A DNA stretch of 64,000 nucleotides from Shinisaurus crocodilurus (Eukaryota; Chordata; Lepidosauria; Squamata; Shinisauridae), in the NCBI GenBank assembly GCA_021292165.1, contig CM037878.1, positions 238,481,546 through 238,545,545 of the forward strand. Direction: 5' to 3'. The notes below the pieces were generated by a model. That model did no database searches. It saw nothing but the letters and a program-made list of their open reading frames with translations, and was not told the origin of the DNA. The position numbers were made by a program, and so were the translations under genes. Of this stretch, positions 10,861-21,228 are shown one piece after another (the first letter of the stretch is position 1; each line of letters starts with the position of its first letter).

Positions 10861-11490
10861 GTGCATGTGCATGTCTGTTAGTCGAATAGGAGAGATGGGG
10901 AGTGTTTCTATGCAGATAAGTGGTGCTGTCCAGGCTGACAGTGCCAACCATCTCTTCAGTGCTGTGTTTGAGGTCTCCGCCCAGCCATGGGAACCATATG
11001 TGAAGTTCTTCTTGAATATCCTGCCAAATGCAGGATACGCATGATGGCTCTGCAACCTCATCATCTGAGAAATAGATATGCATATCTATATTGCAATTAT
11101 CACAAGCATGCATGATGTTGTTGAGTTAATGAATCGATACAGCACAACCCACACAAATACAATGAACTCAAATTTACAGCAAACTTTTGTAGAGTCTTAA
11201 GAATAGCCAGCCAGCACATCGATGAAAAGCTGGCTCAGCCTCAATCCTCCATGCGCCTTAGTCACAACCATTAATTTAAAAATATGAAGGGTCCACGGAT
11301 CATATGTAAGACTCACATCACTCTACATTAATGAAAATATAAAATACAAGCGAGGCTCTGCAGGAACATGTTGCAGTATCCTTGGCATGCATGTGAATGT
11401 GGCTGAGAGGGTTGAAAAAACAAAGGTTAGCATCAAAGACAGGACCCCTACTCTAACTTGGGTCTTGTTTAATGTGCGATATATAGATAG

Positions 11491-11492
<2 letters not shown>

Positions 11493-11524
<32 letters not shown>
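11493..11524 (+). repeat. (GT)n microsatellite
   Basis: About sixteen GT units. Confidence 0.95.
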
Positions 11525-11527
<3 letters not shown>

Positions 11528-11724
11528 ACCATTTAAAAGTGCAACCAGTCAATGGAGCATGAGACTGCTGCATGCAATTGAGTGCCTCACTCACTGAGCC
11601 TGAGAGGAAGCCTTGTGTTGGGGAGAGGGGCAACTTAAGTAGATTGACCTTTGCTGCAACCTGAGAGGTGTGGGGGATTCTTGACTGAGAATCCAAAGTA
11701 ATCTTAGCCCTAACTCTGCTATGT

Positions 11725-12050
11725 TAACAATGGACTACATTGCAGGGCTTCTACAAGCTACTTTCTCTCTCTCGGTGCAGCCCTCCAACCTGTATTAAGG
11801 ATATAATAGTGAACTACAGTGCAAGCTTGTTGTGTACTACTCTCTCAGCCCAACCCACAATGTGGGGATAAAAGCGATGGATAACACTGCAGGCTTGTTG
11901 TACTCTTTCAGCGTCAGCCCAACCTCCAATGTGAAATACGGATCTAGTACCACCAGACAACACTGCAGGGTTGTTGTAAAACACTCAGAGCCTAACCTGC
12001 AGTATTCACAATGAACTATACTGCAGGGCTATCATAAGTCACTCTCTACC
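11725..12050 (+). repeat. Degenerate tandem array with about 60-90 bp units
   Basis: Blocks such as ACTACATTGCAGGGCTTCTA, ACTACAGTGCAAGCTTGTTG, ACACTGCAGGCTTGTTGTAC, ACACTGCAGGGTTGTTGTAA and ACTGCAGGGCTATCATAAG follow one another, each trailed by CTCTC and CAGCCCAACC-like sequence. Confidence 0.6.
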
Positions 12051-12683
12051 TGCCACCACCCTTTCCAACCTTCAGTGTGGATTATGAACTGCATTTAAAT
12101 TGGAATTTGCACTAGCAGGGCTATTTTTTTCTTTTACATTTCATATTAAATAAGAACTGAGTTAGAAAGAGCAAGAATTCTTTTCTTTGCTGCTACCTTT
12201 TCAGATTATAGGGTGTGGGGTGGCCCAAACCCACCTACAGTAAAATCTTGGATTTCTCCCTTGATTTCTATGGGCAGCTCTCACTTTCGTCCCTGGGCAT
12301 ATTTAAAAAATACCTTCTCAGTGTAAACCAAGAAATGACCTATCCAAACAATGAGATCATCATTCATTCTACCCTTTCAAATATCTATATGTCTCTTCCT
12401 CCTTCCTCCAGCCACTCCATTTCATTCCTCCTCCCATCCAATTGTCAGGGTCCCCCCCCCCAGTTGTCAAGTCAGTCAACATTCCATGCCATATGGGGTC
12501 CTTATGGGGCACTCCCCCCTGAAATTTACAAATAGAATATAACATTTCTCAAGTACAGTGACCTCCTTATCATGCATACTTTTCTAGCACTGTCCATAAT
12601 GGAACTCTGTGGTTATTGTCCTATGCTTCAATGTAGGCATAAAAAAAATTAAAATAAAACCCCACATGTGATTCTGCACATAG

Positions 12684-12852
12684 ATTTCATAGATCATAGA
12701 GTTGGAAGGAGCCTACAAGGCTATCGAGTCCAACCCCGTGCTCAATGCAGGAAACTAGAGGAGGGGTCTCCCATCCAAGTAACAACCAGGCTTGACCCTG
12801 CTTAGCTTTCCACACTCAGACAAGCTGAGCCAGCGTAAGCCACATGCCTGTA
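12684..12852 (-). mobile_element. 5S rRNA-derived SINE with a CR1-like tail
   Basis: Read on the minus strand, the head contains AAGCTAAGCAGGGTCAAGCC and ACTTGGATGGGAGACC, nearly identical to the internal promoter half of 5S rRNA. The tail contains GGGGTTGGACTCGATAGCC and CCTTCCAACTCTATGA, which is the CR1 LINE 3' end. This head-tail pairing defines a 5S-derived (SINE3-type) element mobilised by CR1. It is not a functional 5S gene, since the first half of the 5S sequence is eroded and a LINE tail is attached. Confidence 0.85.
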
Positions 12853-13374
12853 TCAAAACCTTTGCAAAATGTTAGACTGAGGATTCTTGCAAAGAAGATT
12901 TGAGAGTGATGTCTCAACCTGAAAGGCACTAAGAAAATGACTTTTGCCTTACTCATCTTACATCAGGCTCAGGAGGGTTGTGTGAATCTCTGATCACTCC
13001 TTTTATCCTCTCCCCAACCCTCCCTGTCCATCACATCTATTTCCATTGCAAGCTGTTTGCCATTGACTGCTTGGGCAAGCCACTTTCATTTGCTGCCCAT
13101 GTCTGTTTACACTGTAAGAGGATCTGACTGTCTCTTGTACTTTGCCCATTGCAGGGAGGATCTAAAATCGGCATGTGTAAGCCAGCAGTTTCCAATCAGT
13201 GTGCATCACCGGGCTGTTGGATGTACGTATTACCCAACTCCTCCTTTGCCCAAGTTGACATGAGTATGATGCTCGCTGAAACATAAATGTTCAAAGCTGC
13301 AATTCAGTCTTGGCTGGAGATGGATGATGGCTTTTCAGTGAGTTGAAAGTGGTATGATAGAGGCATCATTACTC

Positions 13375-13438
<64 letters not shown>

Positions 13439-15989
13439 TTATTTTGTCCCACTGTTGTCTCTGGTCAAACAACTTTTGCAGGCTTTTGAAACAATACAAG
13501 AATGTGTGCAAATCTGATTGCCAAGGGTGATAGTAGTGCCACTGGACACATGACATCCCCCTATTCTCACCTTCAGCATTCTGAAAAGGCCATCTGGTTC
13601 CAGCTGTAGATGATTGAAAACAGGTAGGGAGATAATAAACTACTCAGGAACCATAACATTTTGCTTTGGGTTCCCCACAAGAGTGTTTTAGTGCGCAGCT
13701 ACTTGGGGTATTGAAAAATAAGGATCAGTATGCTTAAGGCAGACAGTATGCCAAGTGCACAATCCACTGGGACATCCTCCTGTGCATTCCCCACTGAAAT
13801 AAACGGGAGCAGCCTAACAGTGCTCTTGCACAGTTTACATTTATTTCAGTGGAGCATCTGCACGAGACTTTCCCAGTGGTTTGTGCCCCAAAGAATCACA
13901 GGAGAAGCTGACTATTCCTCTGTTTAGTGCAAAATAGCTGGTGGGGGGTAGGTAATCTTCAATACAGATTTCACATAGAAAAGCTCGAACAGGAAAGCAC
14001 TGGGGAAGAATGAGTAGTAAGAGCAGTTAGACAGATTTTGGTATTGAGAAAATTGTATCATAACCATGCACTTTAACACTGGCACTACCAAATATCTAGC
14101 CATGAGATCTTAAGCTGCTGCTTTGCTCAGATACAAATTTATGATCTTTTCAAAACAAGAATGAACACATGAGTCCTGTGGATTCATCTTTTAAATAAAT
14201 AGTCCATCCATCACTTTACTCCAATGGACAACTCCATTCCTGACCCAGGGGAGGAAACTAATAAACCTTTAGTTACTTTGCTATTGTTTTCCTAAAACAA
14301 TTTGACTTCCTTTGAGATAGCCCCGAATTCCTACATTAAAAATAGTGAGGCTGAGAGCCAGAGGAAGTGCTTGGCTAGAGCCAAGTCACTGCTTACAATA
14401 AAGCCTTCTTGGGACCACAGTTATATCCCAATCCATGACAATGACTCTGTAGGAGACTGACAGCTGCTGGGGCATGTCATACGGCACTCAGAAGCTGGAA
14501 GACCCTACAGCCTGCTCCTTTCAGGGTTTTTGGGAACCTCCAGCCAACCAGCTGATACCAGACAAGAAGACAGTGGAGTTCTCCAACATCCATCTGAACT
14601 TTGTTTGTCCCATTTAAAGTGGCTTCCATCAGACAAGGATCCCTGCTGGATACAAGCAGAGAAGGTATGTTCCTACAAGTCCTAAAATTGACCCAAAAGC
14701 TGAATTATTATTAGTAACCTTCTCATTTCATGTTCTTTCCTCTGCCTGTCCAAAACCTGCTGGAAAGAATAAATAAAAATTGTGTAGTTTTTTGTTGTTG
14801 CTCTACAGTTCAAAGCTTATGTGTAACCAGGTTTAAACAGATGTTGTTGATTGATCTTGTCATTTCTGTCCCACACTTGATGTGCTGCATAGTTCCTTAA
14901 AAAATCACATATTATCCCAAGTTGCACTTTCAGCTTTGTGAAAATGGGAAAAAGAGTTCTCCTCTGACTTGGCAGAAAGCCCCAATATATTCAGTGGGGC
15001 TTACATTCAAGTGACTGTGCAATACGTAGAGAAATTCTATGCAATTGATATTAAAGTTCACATCTAAGTCTTTACTTTGGGAAAGGTATTTTCTTTTGGC
15101 TCACAGTTCTGACATTTTACTGTTTAAAAGCTTTGTTTCTTGCCCATAATGCAAATAAGATGGTCTCAATTCTCCCGTTACCTGCTGTACATCTAAATGG
15201 CCTTATGGCTTGCATTGCTGTGGGAGGGAGTGTCTACTGAGGTATGTATATGGAAAATAATATGAAGATAATGAAGATGAGTCCAAAGTTCTGGGATTTA
15301 ACACCATGAAGTGGACTATACAAACAAATATTTTTCTCTTCTCCCTCAGAATCAAATGCTTCTGATATGTATAGGAATAAAAGAAAAAGAAAAACTCCAG
15401 AAGCACAATGCCGCATAAAGCTCAATGCATTTAACGGCCAGTGACTTAAGTATTGTGCAGTTAAGTATCAATGGATTGCTGTCCATGTGGACAATATTTG
15501 ATAGCTCACTTGCAGTATTAATTAGTATTTAATAAAATCTGTTAACTGACAGGCAGAAGCAGTCATCACTTGACACTACCTAAAATGCAGCAGTCCACAT
15601 TTGACAATATCTGTCAACTGACATGCAGTAGTGATCAGTAGATGATCGTTTATGATACATGAATTGAAATAGAATTTAGTAAACTTTATGTTAACTACAT
15701 TCATTCATCAAACCAACCGCCCCTCCACTCCCCTGAATTTTCTATAGTGATGTCAAAATTTCAATTCTGAAATTCAGATGTACTTTTTGAGGTCAAGTCT
15801 CAATTTTTAAATTTTGAAAGATTGTCACATTTTGAAGTTTTGTGTCAGCTCTGTTGGTCTTGTGTAAAATCCCATATGCCTAGGAAACTGAAGAGCTGTT
15901 CATCTATAACATAGTTATAACTCTGGTAGCAAAATGGCACCAAGACGAACCACTTCCCCTACATTGTACCAATGAACAACACCAAATCA
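12853..15989. other. Unannotated DNA, about 3.1 kb
   Basis: This is one of the longest stretches in the window without recognised transposons apart from a microsatellite palindrome at 13377-13436. A consensus donor (GAAG then GTATGTTCC) lies at about 14666 after a stretch of moderate GC. No coding frame carries a known motif. Confidence 0.45.
13377..13436. repeat. Self-complementary (TG)n(CA)n microsatellite
   Basis: About 29 bases of TG repeats are followed, after a TTA-type junction, by about 30 bases of AC repeats. The tract is therefore an almost perfect palindrome of some 60 bases. Confidence 0.95.
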
Positions 15990-16131
15990 TAGCCCCAAAG
16001 AGTAATGGACTACAACTCCCACCATCCCTATCCAGCAGGGGCATCCCAAAGCAGTGTTGGCCATGCTGGCTGAGGTAGATGGGAGTTGTAGTCCAACACA
16101 TCTGGAGGGCACCAGGTTGGGGAAGGTGCTT
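15990..16131. mobile_element. Palindromic hAT-type MITE, left end eroded
   Basis: The right arm (GATGGGAGTTGTAGTCCAAC, CATCTGGAGGGCACCAGG, TTGGGGAAGG) is well preserved. The left arm retains AATGGACTACAACTCCCACC but its terminal part is lost. No target duplication could be assigned. Confidence 0.7.
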
Positions 16132-16419
16132 TAATTGGAGACAGAGGGAATGAAAAGAATCTGGTACCAGTTGAAAGGCTCCAAAAAGGATGGAACTCTG
16201 TCAGGAATATGACTGAAATAATTGCTTTTCTGTGCAAGGATTCGGCATTGGTCATCGGTACAGTATAGGGGAAGTAGTTCATTTCGGTGCCATTTAACTA
16301 TCAGAGTTAAAACTATGATATAGATGATCAACTCTTCAGTTTCATAGGCATTAAAGGTTTTCCTATGTGTTAACTATCAAGTATTTAATCTATCAAATCT
16401 TTAATAACAGTGCAAACCT

Positions 16420-16614
16420 CTGCATGTCTACTCAGACGTAAATTCCACTGAGTTCCTTGGGACTTACTGCCAGGTAAGTGTATATAGTAGTACAGCCTAA
16501 CAGCACAATCCTATACATGTTTACTCAGAAGACTTTGGCTGCAATCCTATGCACACTTACCTGGCAGTAAGCCTCATGGAACATAATGGGGCTTACTTCT
16601 AGAGATAGGATTGG
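16420..16614. repeat. Two short squamate palindromic repeats in a row
   Basis: CTACTCAGACGTAAATTCCAC to GTATATAGTAGTACAGCC forms one copy (about 16420-16498). CAATCCTATACATG to GGGGCTTACTTCTAG (about 16502-16604) forms further arms. The arms are mutually inverted. Confidence 0.6.
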
Positions 16615-16617
16615 ACC

Positions 16618-16797
16618 TCCAGGTGGCATCGAGAGCACATGATGCAGGCCACATGCTGAAGCTAAGCAGGTATGAGCGGGGTCAGTGTTTGGATGGGTGA
16701 CTGCCTGGGCTGCCAACATCTGTTCTCCTGCATTGAGCAGGGGGTTGGACTCGATGGCCTTATAGGCCCCTTCCAACTCTACGTATTCTATGATTGG
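16618..16797 (+). mobile_element. 5S rRNA-derived SINE with CR1-like tail
   Basis: The 5S-like block (GAAGCTAAGCAGGTATGAGC, then GTTTGGATGGGTGACTGCC) is followed by the CR1-type tail GGGGGTTGGACTCGATGGCC, CCCCTTCCAACTCTACG and TTCTATGATT. It is the same family as the copies at 12684 and 57479. It lies directly against the CR1 coding fragment beginning near 16798. Confidence 0.85.
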
Positions 16798-17590
16798 GCT
16801 GAAAACAACAGAATGAAATTTAATAGGGATAAATGCCAAGTGCTGCACCTAGGGAAAGGAAACCAAATGCAGAGTTACAGAATGGGGGACACTTGGCTCA
16901 ACAATACTACAAGTGAGAAGGATCTTGGAATTGTGGTAGATCACAAACTGAATATGAGCCAGCAATGCGATGTGGCTGCAAAGAAGGCAAATGCTATTTG
17001 GGGCTGCATTAATAGAAGTATAGCTTCCAAATCGCGTGAAATGATAATTCCCCTTTACTCGGCACTGGTTAGGCCTCATCTTGAGCGTCCAGTTCTGGGC
17101 ACCACACTTTAAGAAGGACGTAGATAAACTGGAGAGGGTTCAGAGGAGGGCAACAAGGATGATAAAGGGACTAGAAACAAGGCCCTATGAGGAGAGACTG
17201 AAAGAACTGGGCATGTTTAGCCTTCAGAAGAGGAGACTGAGGAGAGATATGATCGCACTCTTCCAGTACTTGAACGGTTGTCACAAAGAGGAGGGCCAGG
17301 ATCTCTTCTCGATCATCCCAGTTTGCAGGACACGGAATAATGGGCTCAAGTTACAGGAACCTAGATTCCACCTAAACATCAGGAAAAATTTCCTGACTGT
17401 CAGAGCAATAAGACAATGGAACCAACTACCTAGGGAGGTTGTGGGCTCTCCCACTCTGGAGGCATTCAAGGTGCAGCTGGACAGACATCTGTCAGGGATG
17501 CTTTGACCTGGATTCCTGCACTGAGCAGGGGGTTGGACTCGATGGCTTTGTTGTAGGCCCCTTCCAACTCTACTTTTCTATGATTCTATT
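16798..17590 (+). mobile_element. CR1 LINE, 5'-truncated, ORF2 C-terminal part and 3' end
   Basis: Two frames encode the C-terminal part of a CR1 ORF2 protein: MKFNRDKCQVLHLGK, then EKDLGIVVDHKLNMSQQCDV and ALVRPHLE, then [20 protein letters not shown] and RQWNQLPREVVGSPTLEAFK. The frames are separated by a 5-base deletion near 17087 (the copy at 52.7 kb has TACTG there). The 3' end has GGGGGTTGGACTCGATGG and TTCTATGATTCTA, the CR1 terminus. The endonuclease and catalytic RT motifs are absent because of truncation, so it is dead. Confidence 0.9.
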
Positions 17591-17668
17591 ATTGTGTTTA
17601 TCATATTTGTTAAAAACAAAAGACTTACAAGTAGGTGACAAGAGAGCCAGTATAGTGCAGTGGTTAGG

Positions 17669-17774
17669 ACAGCCTTCCCCAAATCCCAGCATTCCTAACC
17701 ATTGGCAATGCTGGCTGGCCCTGATGGGAGCGGAAGTTCAAAACACCTGAACTTCCATGTTGGGGAAGGCTGAG
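17669..17774. mobile_element. Palindromic hAT-type MITE inside a Sauria SINE
   Basis: It begins CAGCCTTCCCCAAATCCCAG and ends TGTTGGGGAAGGCTG, inverted arms of the same family as 34596-34732. The SINE sequence reads through on either side. Confidence 0.75.
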
Positions 17775-18549
17775 AGAGTGTCAGACTAGGACTTGGTTCA
17801 GATTCCAATTCAGCCATGAAACTCACTGGATAGGGTTGCCAGACGTCCGGCAAAAGGAGGACATGTCCTCCTTTTTAGCCTAATGTCCTCCGTCCGGCAG
17901 GCAAAGCTAAAAACCTTTAAAAATGTCCGGCTTTTGTAATATTTTATTGTTATAATAATGTATCTGGCAACCCTACTTGAAGGGGATGTGACCGGGCCCG
18001 CCCTCTCCACAACAGACCCACCGGAGGCAGCACCACGCCGAGTCCGCGGCGGCTGTTGCCGCCATGGCTGGCTCAGTTTCCTTCCTTCCTCGTCCTGCGC
18101 TCCTGCCTCAAGGGGCAGCAGTCCCGATGCTTCTCAAGTAGAACTTCGGTCCCCAACTACAGCTGGTGGAAACCTCCATGTGCAGGGTGAGCGCGGCAGC
18201 CGCCAGCCAAGATGCTCAACGCAGACAGGGTGCGATGCGATGCTTCCTTCCGCTGCGGGGCCCTTTGTCCCAAATGTGCGAAGATGTCGGGGCAGCTTCT
18301 CTGCTTTTAAATGTTTCACGAGGAGCAGAATTCCAACGGATGGAGACGCAGCAAAGGGAATCTTCCCCTGTCTAATTTGTAATCTGAGGTGTGCCCCCCC
18401 CCATATTTTTAAAAAAGGATTTTAAAAAGGAACAGGATTTTAAAAGATGAATGACCATCTTCATAATAAGCAATACACCATTCATATTTAGATATAAGTA
18501 TTCAGAATAAATAACCATTAATATAGATTAATATATATTATATAATATA

Positions 18550-19095
18550 TTAATATCAATGTAGATGCTAAGATTTTAACAGCAATTCTTGCTAACAGAC
18601 TTCAGTGGGTGATGCATACATTAGTATATCCTGATAAAGTGGGATTATTTGCCAAAGGCAGGCTGCAGATAATTTGAGGCTTGTCTAAATTTGATTGAAT
18701 ACTAAAATAATATATTCGGCTGTGATTATTTCACTTGATACTGAGAAAGTATTTGACAAATTACATTGGCAGTTTATGATTGTGACTTTGGGGAAATGTG
18801 GCTTTCTTGCAGGAATATTTAAAATGGATTAGAATTTTATTTCTCTTTCCTGTGTCTTGAGAGATGGCAAATGGAATTTTTCCAAGTTTCTTTTGTTTAG
18901 AGAGGGGCACAAGGCAGGACTGTCTGCTTTCTCCCTTGATATTTCATTTGTGCTTGGAACCCTTGGCGTGTGCAATTAGGCAGAATAGAGAAATGTATGG
19001 TTTTGTGCATAAGCAGGATGAATATAAAACAGCTGTATATGCAGATGATTTATTGTTATCAGTAGGTTACAGTCTTCTATACCAAAATTAATAAG
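18550..19095 (+). pseudogene. L1-clade reverse transcriptase fragment inside the hAT element
   Basis: Translation shows, in order and with stops and frameshifts, ILANRLQWVMHTLVYPDKVG, a degraded palm motif A region (DTEKVFDKLHW), ERGTRQDCLLSPLIFHLCLE and AVYADDLLL. These are the L1-type RT blocks around the YADD motif. It has no complete domain. The copy must have inserted into, or been carried by, the hAT element, because hAT ends and target duplication surround it. Confidence 0.75.
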
Positions 19096-19219
19096 ATTGA
19101 TACCTTTGGTATACTTTCAGGTTATACTATCAATTGGCCAAAATCTGAATTACTGCCACTAGGTAGTTTGACGTTACCTAATGTAATTACTAAATGGCAA
19201 TTCTGGTGGTGTCTAGAAG

Positions 19220-19710
19220 TTGAGGGTAGGTTGGATGTACTTAAATAAAATCAAAGACAGTACATTTGATGACCTTTTGACATGCATATTGTACCTGAAA
19301 GAGAAGGGTATTATTGTGGATGATGTGCAATTGTTTGACCAATACTGCAATCTTAAATCATTTGTGCAAGACAAGAAGGAACAGTTTGTTGAAAGACTCT
19401 TGCATGAACAGTGGAGTTTATTTTTCCAAAGTTGCCCAAATGCAAGTTGCTTTTCCGAGTTACCGTACTTAAAATTTGTGAATTATTCTTCTGTACCCCT
19501 GGACACAATGGCAATGTGGAAAGAGTGTTCTCCTTGATTAATGCTCAGTGGACAAAGGAAAGGAACAGACTCTTAGTTGACTCTGTAAAGGGCATCATTC
19601 TCACAAAGTACAATTTGAAGAATCTTACCTGTGAACAGTTTTATGCATATGTGATTGCTAACGAGGATCTTCTGAAAAAAGTTGGCTCGTCCGAGAAATA
19701 TGTTGTGTAA
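19220..19710 (+). pseudogene. hAT transposase C-terminal remnant
   Basis: The first frame (19220-19537) gives DQYCNLKSFVQDKKEQFVER and FSELPYLKFVNYSSVPLD. The second (to 19710) gives PGHNGNVERVFSLINAQWTK, ERNRLLVDSVKGIILTKYN and ends EKYVV. NxxVERVFS...W..ERNRL is the hAT dimerisation domain. A frameshift lies at about 19490, so the protein is broken. The N-terminal BED finger and RNase H-like core are missing. Confidence 0.85.
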
Positions 19711-20151
19711 TTAATAAAGATTATAAGGTAATAATTGTACAATTGGCTGTTTAAATAATGTTTTTGGGCATTTTGAAAAAAAAGCCTCCATTGAATTTAT
19801 ATATATTTTTTAACATGACTGTTTCTTGGTCAGTTCACTAAAGAGACACTTATTGGCAGCTATTGTAATAAAATTGTACTGATTGCGGGTTTAATCCAGA
19901 ACGATTCAAATGAAACATTCAATACGTCCTCCTCTGTCCTCTTTTTTGTCTTTCTGTGTCCTCCTTTTGGTACCCATGTATCTGGCAACCCTATCACTGG
20001 ATGACTTTGGTCCTGTGACTATATCTCAGCCTGACCTACTTTACAGGGTTGTTGCGAGGATCAAATGCAGGGAAAACCATGCATGTTGCCTTGAAATTTT
20101 TGGAAGAAATGTGGGATGTAAATCTAATGAATAAATTAAGTAAATAAATAA

Positions 20152-20370
20152 TGCAGCCAGTGTTGCATAGTGGTTAGAGCTGAGAATCAGGAGATCCGAG
20201 TTCTCATCCCCACTCGGCCATGAAGCTCATTAGGTAACTTTGGGCCAGTCACTGACGCTCAGCCTAACCTACCTTGCAGGGTTGCTGTGAGGATAAAATG
20301 GAGAGGAGGATCATGTAAGCCGCCTTGGTTCCTTGCAGGAAAAAAGGCAGGATATAAATATAATAATACA
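20152..20370 (+). mobile_element. Sauria SINE
   Basis: The head is GCATAGTGGTTAGAGC, the B-box region GAGTTCTCATCCCCACTCGG. It continues with CAGCCTAACCTACC, GAGGATAAAATGGAGAGG, CCTTGGTTCCTTGCAGGAAA and GATATAAATATAATAATA. It directly follows the split SINE ending near 20150, making a tandem pair. Confidence 0.9.
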
Positions 20371-20914
20371 TGCAATTTGAGGATATTTAATGAAGTTCAT
20401 TTCTTTGGCTTAATTTACATGGAAAGTAATGTGCCGTTTTGCTGCCCCTGCTTCAAAAAACGGTGAGACGTTCCAAGAGTTGCAGCACTTACCCGGCTTT
20501 GCTTCCCTTTGAATGGTGGTCCCTGGGTGCTTATGGCATTTTGCAATATTTGAGGACATGCTGGTTGAGCAAAGGTGGAAGCATACAGCTTAAAACCTGT
20601 AGCAGCAAAATCTACTGCCCCACATCAGATCTCCAGAGAAGCAGCTCCCCAAAAGACTTGCCGTCTCCCTGCCTCGCTGTGTCTCATTCAAAAATGGCAG
20701 TCTCTCTCCCAAAAATGCTTCTATTGTCTTTCCACTCGCAGCTGCCTCAGCTCCTCCCTCTGGCTGGAGGTGGGGGGGGGGAATAGGAATGAGCCACCTT
20801 CTCCAACCATCTCCTATCCCCCTAAGAAGAGGTGTACCTGACAACTTTGCCACTGACTATTAAGGAACATTTGCAGTCATTCTGGCCTGCTCATGTCCAA
20901 ACCCCAAACCTGGG
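20371..20914. other. Unannotated intergenic DNA
   Basis: No recognised gene or repeat. Short frames of 87-115 codons overlap on both strands without motifs. Confidence 0.45.
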
Positions 20915-21110
20915 AACAAAGGAAGCTGCCTTGTACCGAGTCTGGCCCTTGGTCCATCTACTCCAGTACTGTCAACACTGACTGGCAGCGGCTCTCCAGA
21001 GTTTCAGGCAGGATTCTTTCCAAGCCCTACCTGGAGATGCCAGGGATTGAATCATGGGCCTTCTGTGTGCAAAACATGTGCTGAACCACCGAACTACAGC
21101 TCTTCCCTAT
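20915..21110 (-). mobile_element. tRNA-derived SINE, second family
   Basis: Read on the minus strand it starts GGGAAGAGCTGTAGTTCGGT and carries a B-box-like GATTCAATCCCTGGCATCTC, then GAGAGCCGCTGCCAGTCAGT, TAGATGGACCAAGGGCC and a GGCAGCTTCCTTTGTTCC tail. The tRNA-like head proves a Pol III origin, but the tail shows it is a SINE, not a tRNA gene. Confidence 0.8.
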
Positions 21111-21228
21111 AACTCACAACAGCAGCATTATTTGAGGAAATCAACTTAAATCATTGCCCCTGATTTTTTTTTTTTCCCTTCAATTCAGTGCCTACTATTC
21201 TTCAGCTGCCTGACCTCTGGACTTATTG

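Larger units (their letters stand above)
10861..12683. other. Unannotated DNA with a (GT)n microsatellite
   Basis: A (GT)n run occupies about 11493-11524. Loosely repeated units with AACTACACTGCAGGGCTT-like sequence recur near 11730, 11810, 11875, 11955 and 12010, suggesting a degenerate tandem array with a spacing of about 60-90 bases. No gene is recognised. Confidence 0.5.
17831..19993 (+). mobile_element. 2.16-kb hAT DNA transposon inserted in a Sauria SINE
   Basis: The ends are inverted: TAGGGTTGCCAGA at 17831 and TCTGGCAACCCTA at 19981-19993. An exact 8-bp target duplication TCACTGGA lies on both sides (17823-17830, 19994-20001). Repeated TGTCCTCC/GGAGGACA motifs lie just inside each end and may be transposase binding sites. 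The interior has a CpG-rich 5' part (about 17950-18330), an L1-like reverse transcriptase fragment (about 18550-19090) and the C-terminal part of a hAT transposase (about 19220-19710). Confidence 0.9.
17645..20150 (+). mobile_element. Sauria SINE split by a palindromic MITE and a hAT element
   Basis: The SINE head (GCCAGTATAGTGCAGTGG) is interrupted after GGTTAG by a MITE (17669-17774). It resumes with AGAGTGTCAGACTAGG to CATGAAACTCACTGGA at 17830, and after the hAT element continues TGACTTTGG, CCTGACCTACTTTACAGGG and GTAAATCTAATGAATAAAT to about 20150. The tRNA-like A and B boxes are in the head; the 3' part is Bov-B-like. Confidence 0.85.

Noticed and set aside
10613..11113. 166-codon minus-strand frame
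   Set aside because: It overlaps a degenerate L2 3'UTR and shows no L2 or other protein motif.
12755..12852. Possible 5S rRNA gene
   Set aside because: Only the internal part resembles 5S rRNA; it is joined to a CR1-like tail and recurs at 16618 and 57479, so it is a SINE.
17958..18425. 155-codon + strand frame near the hAT 5' end
   Set aside because: It is Ser/Arg/Pro-rich with no BED finger or other transposase motif; it fits a GC-rich 5' region better than a gene.
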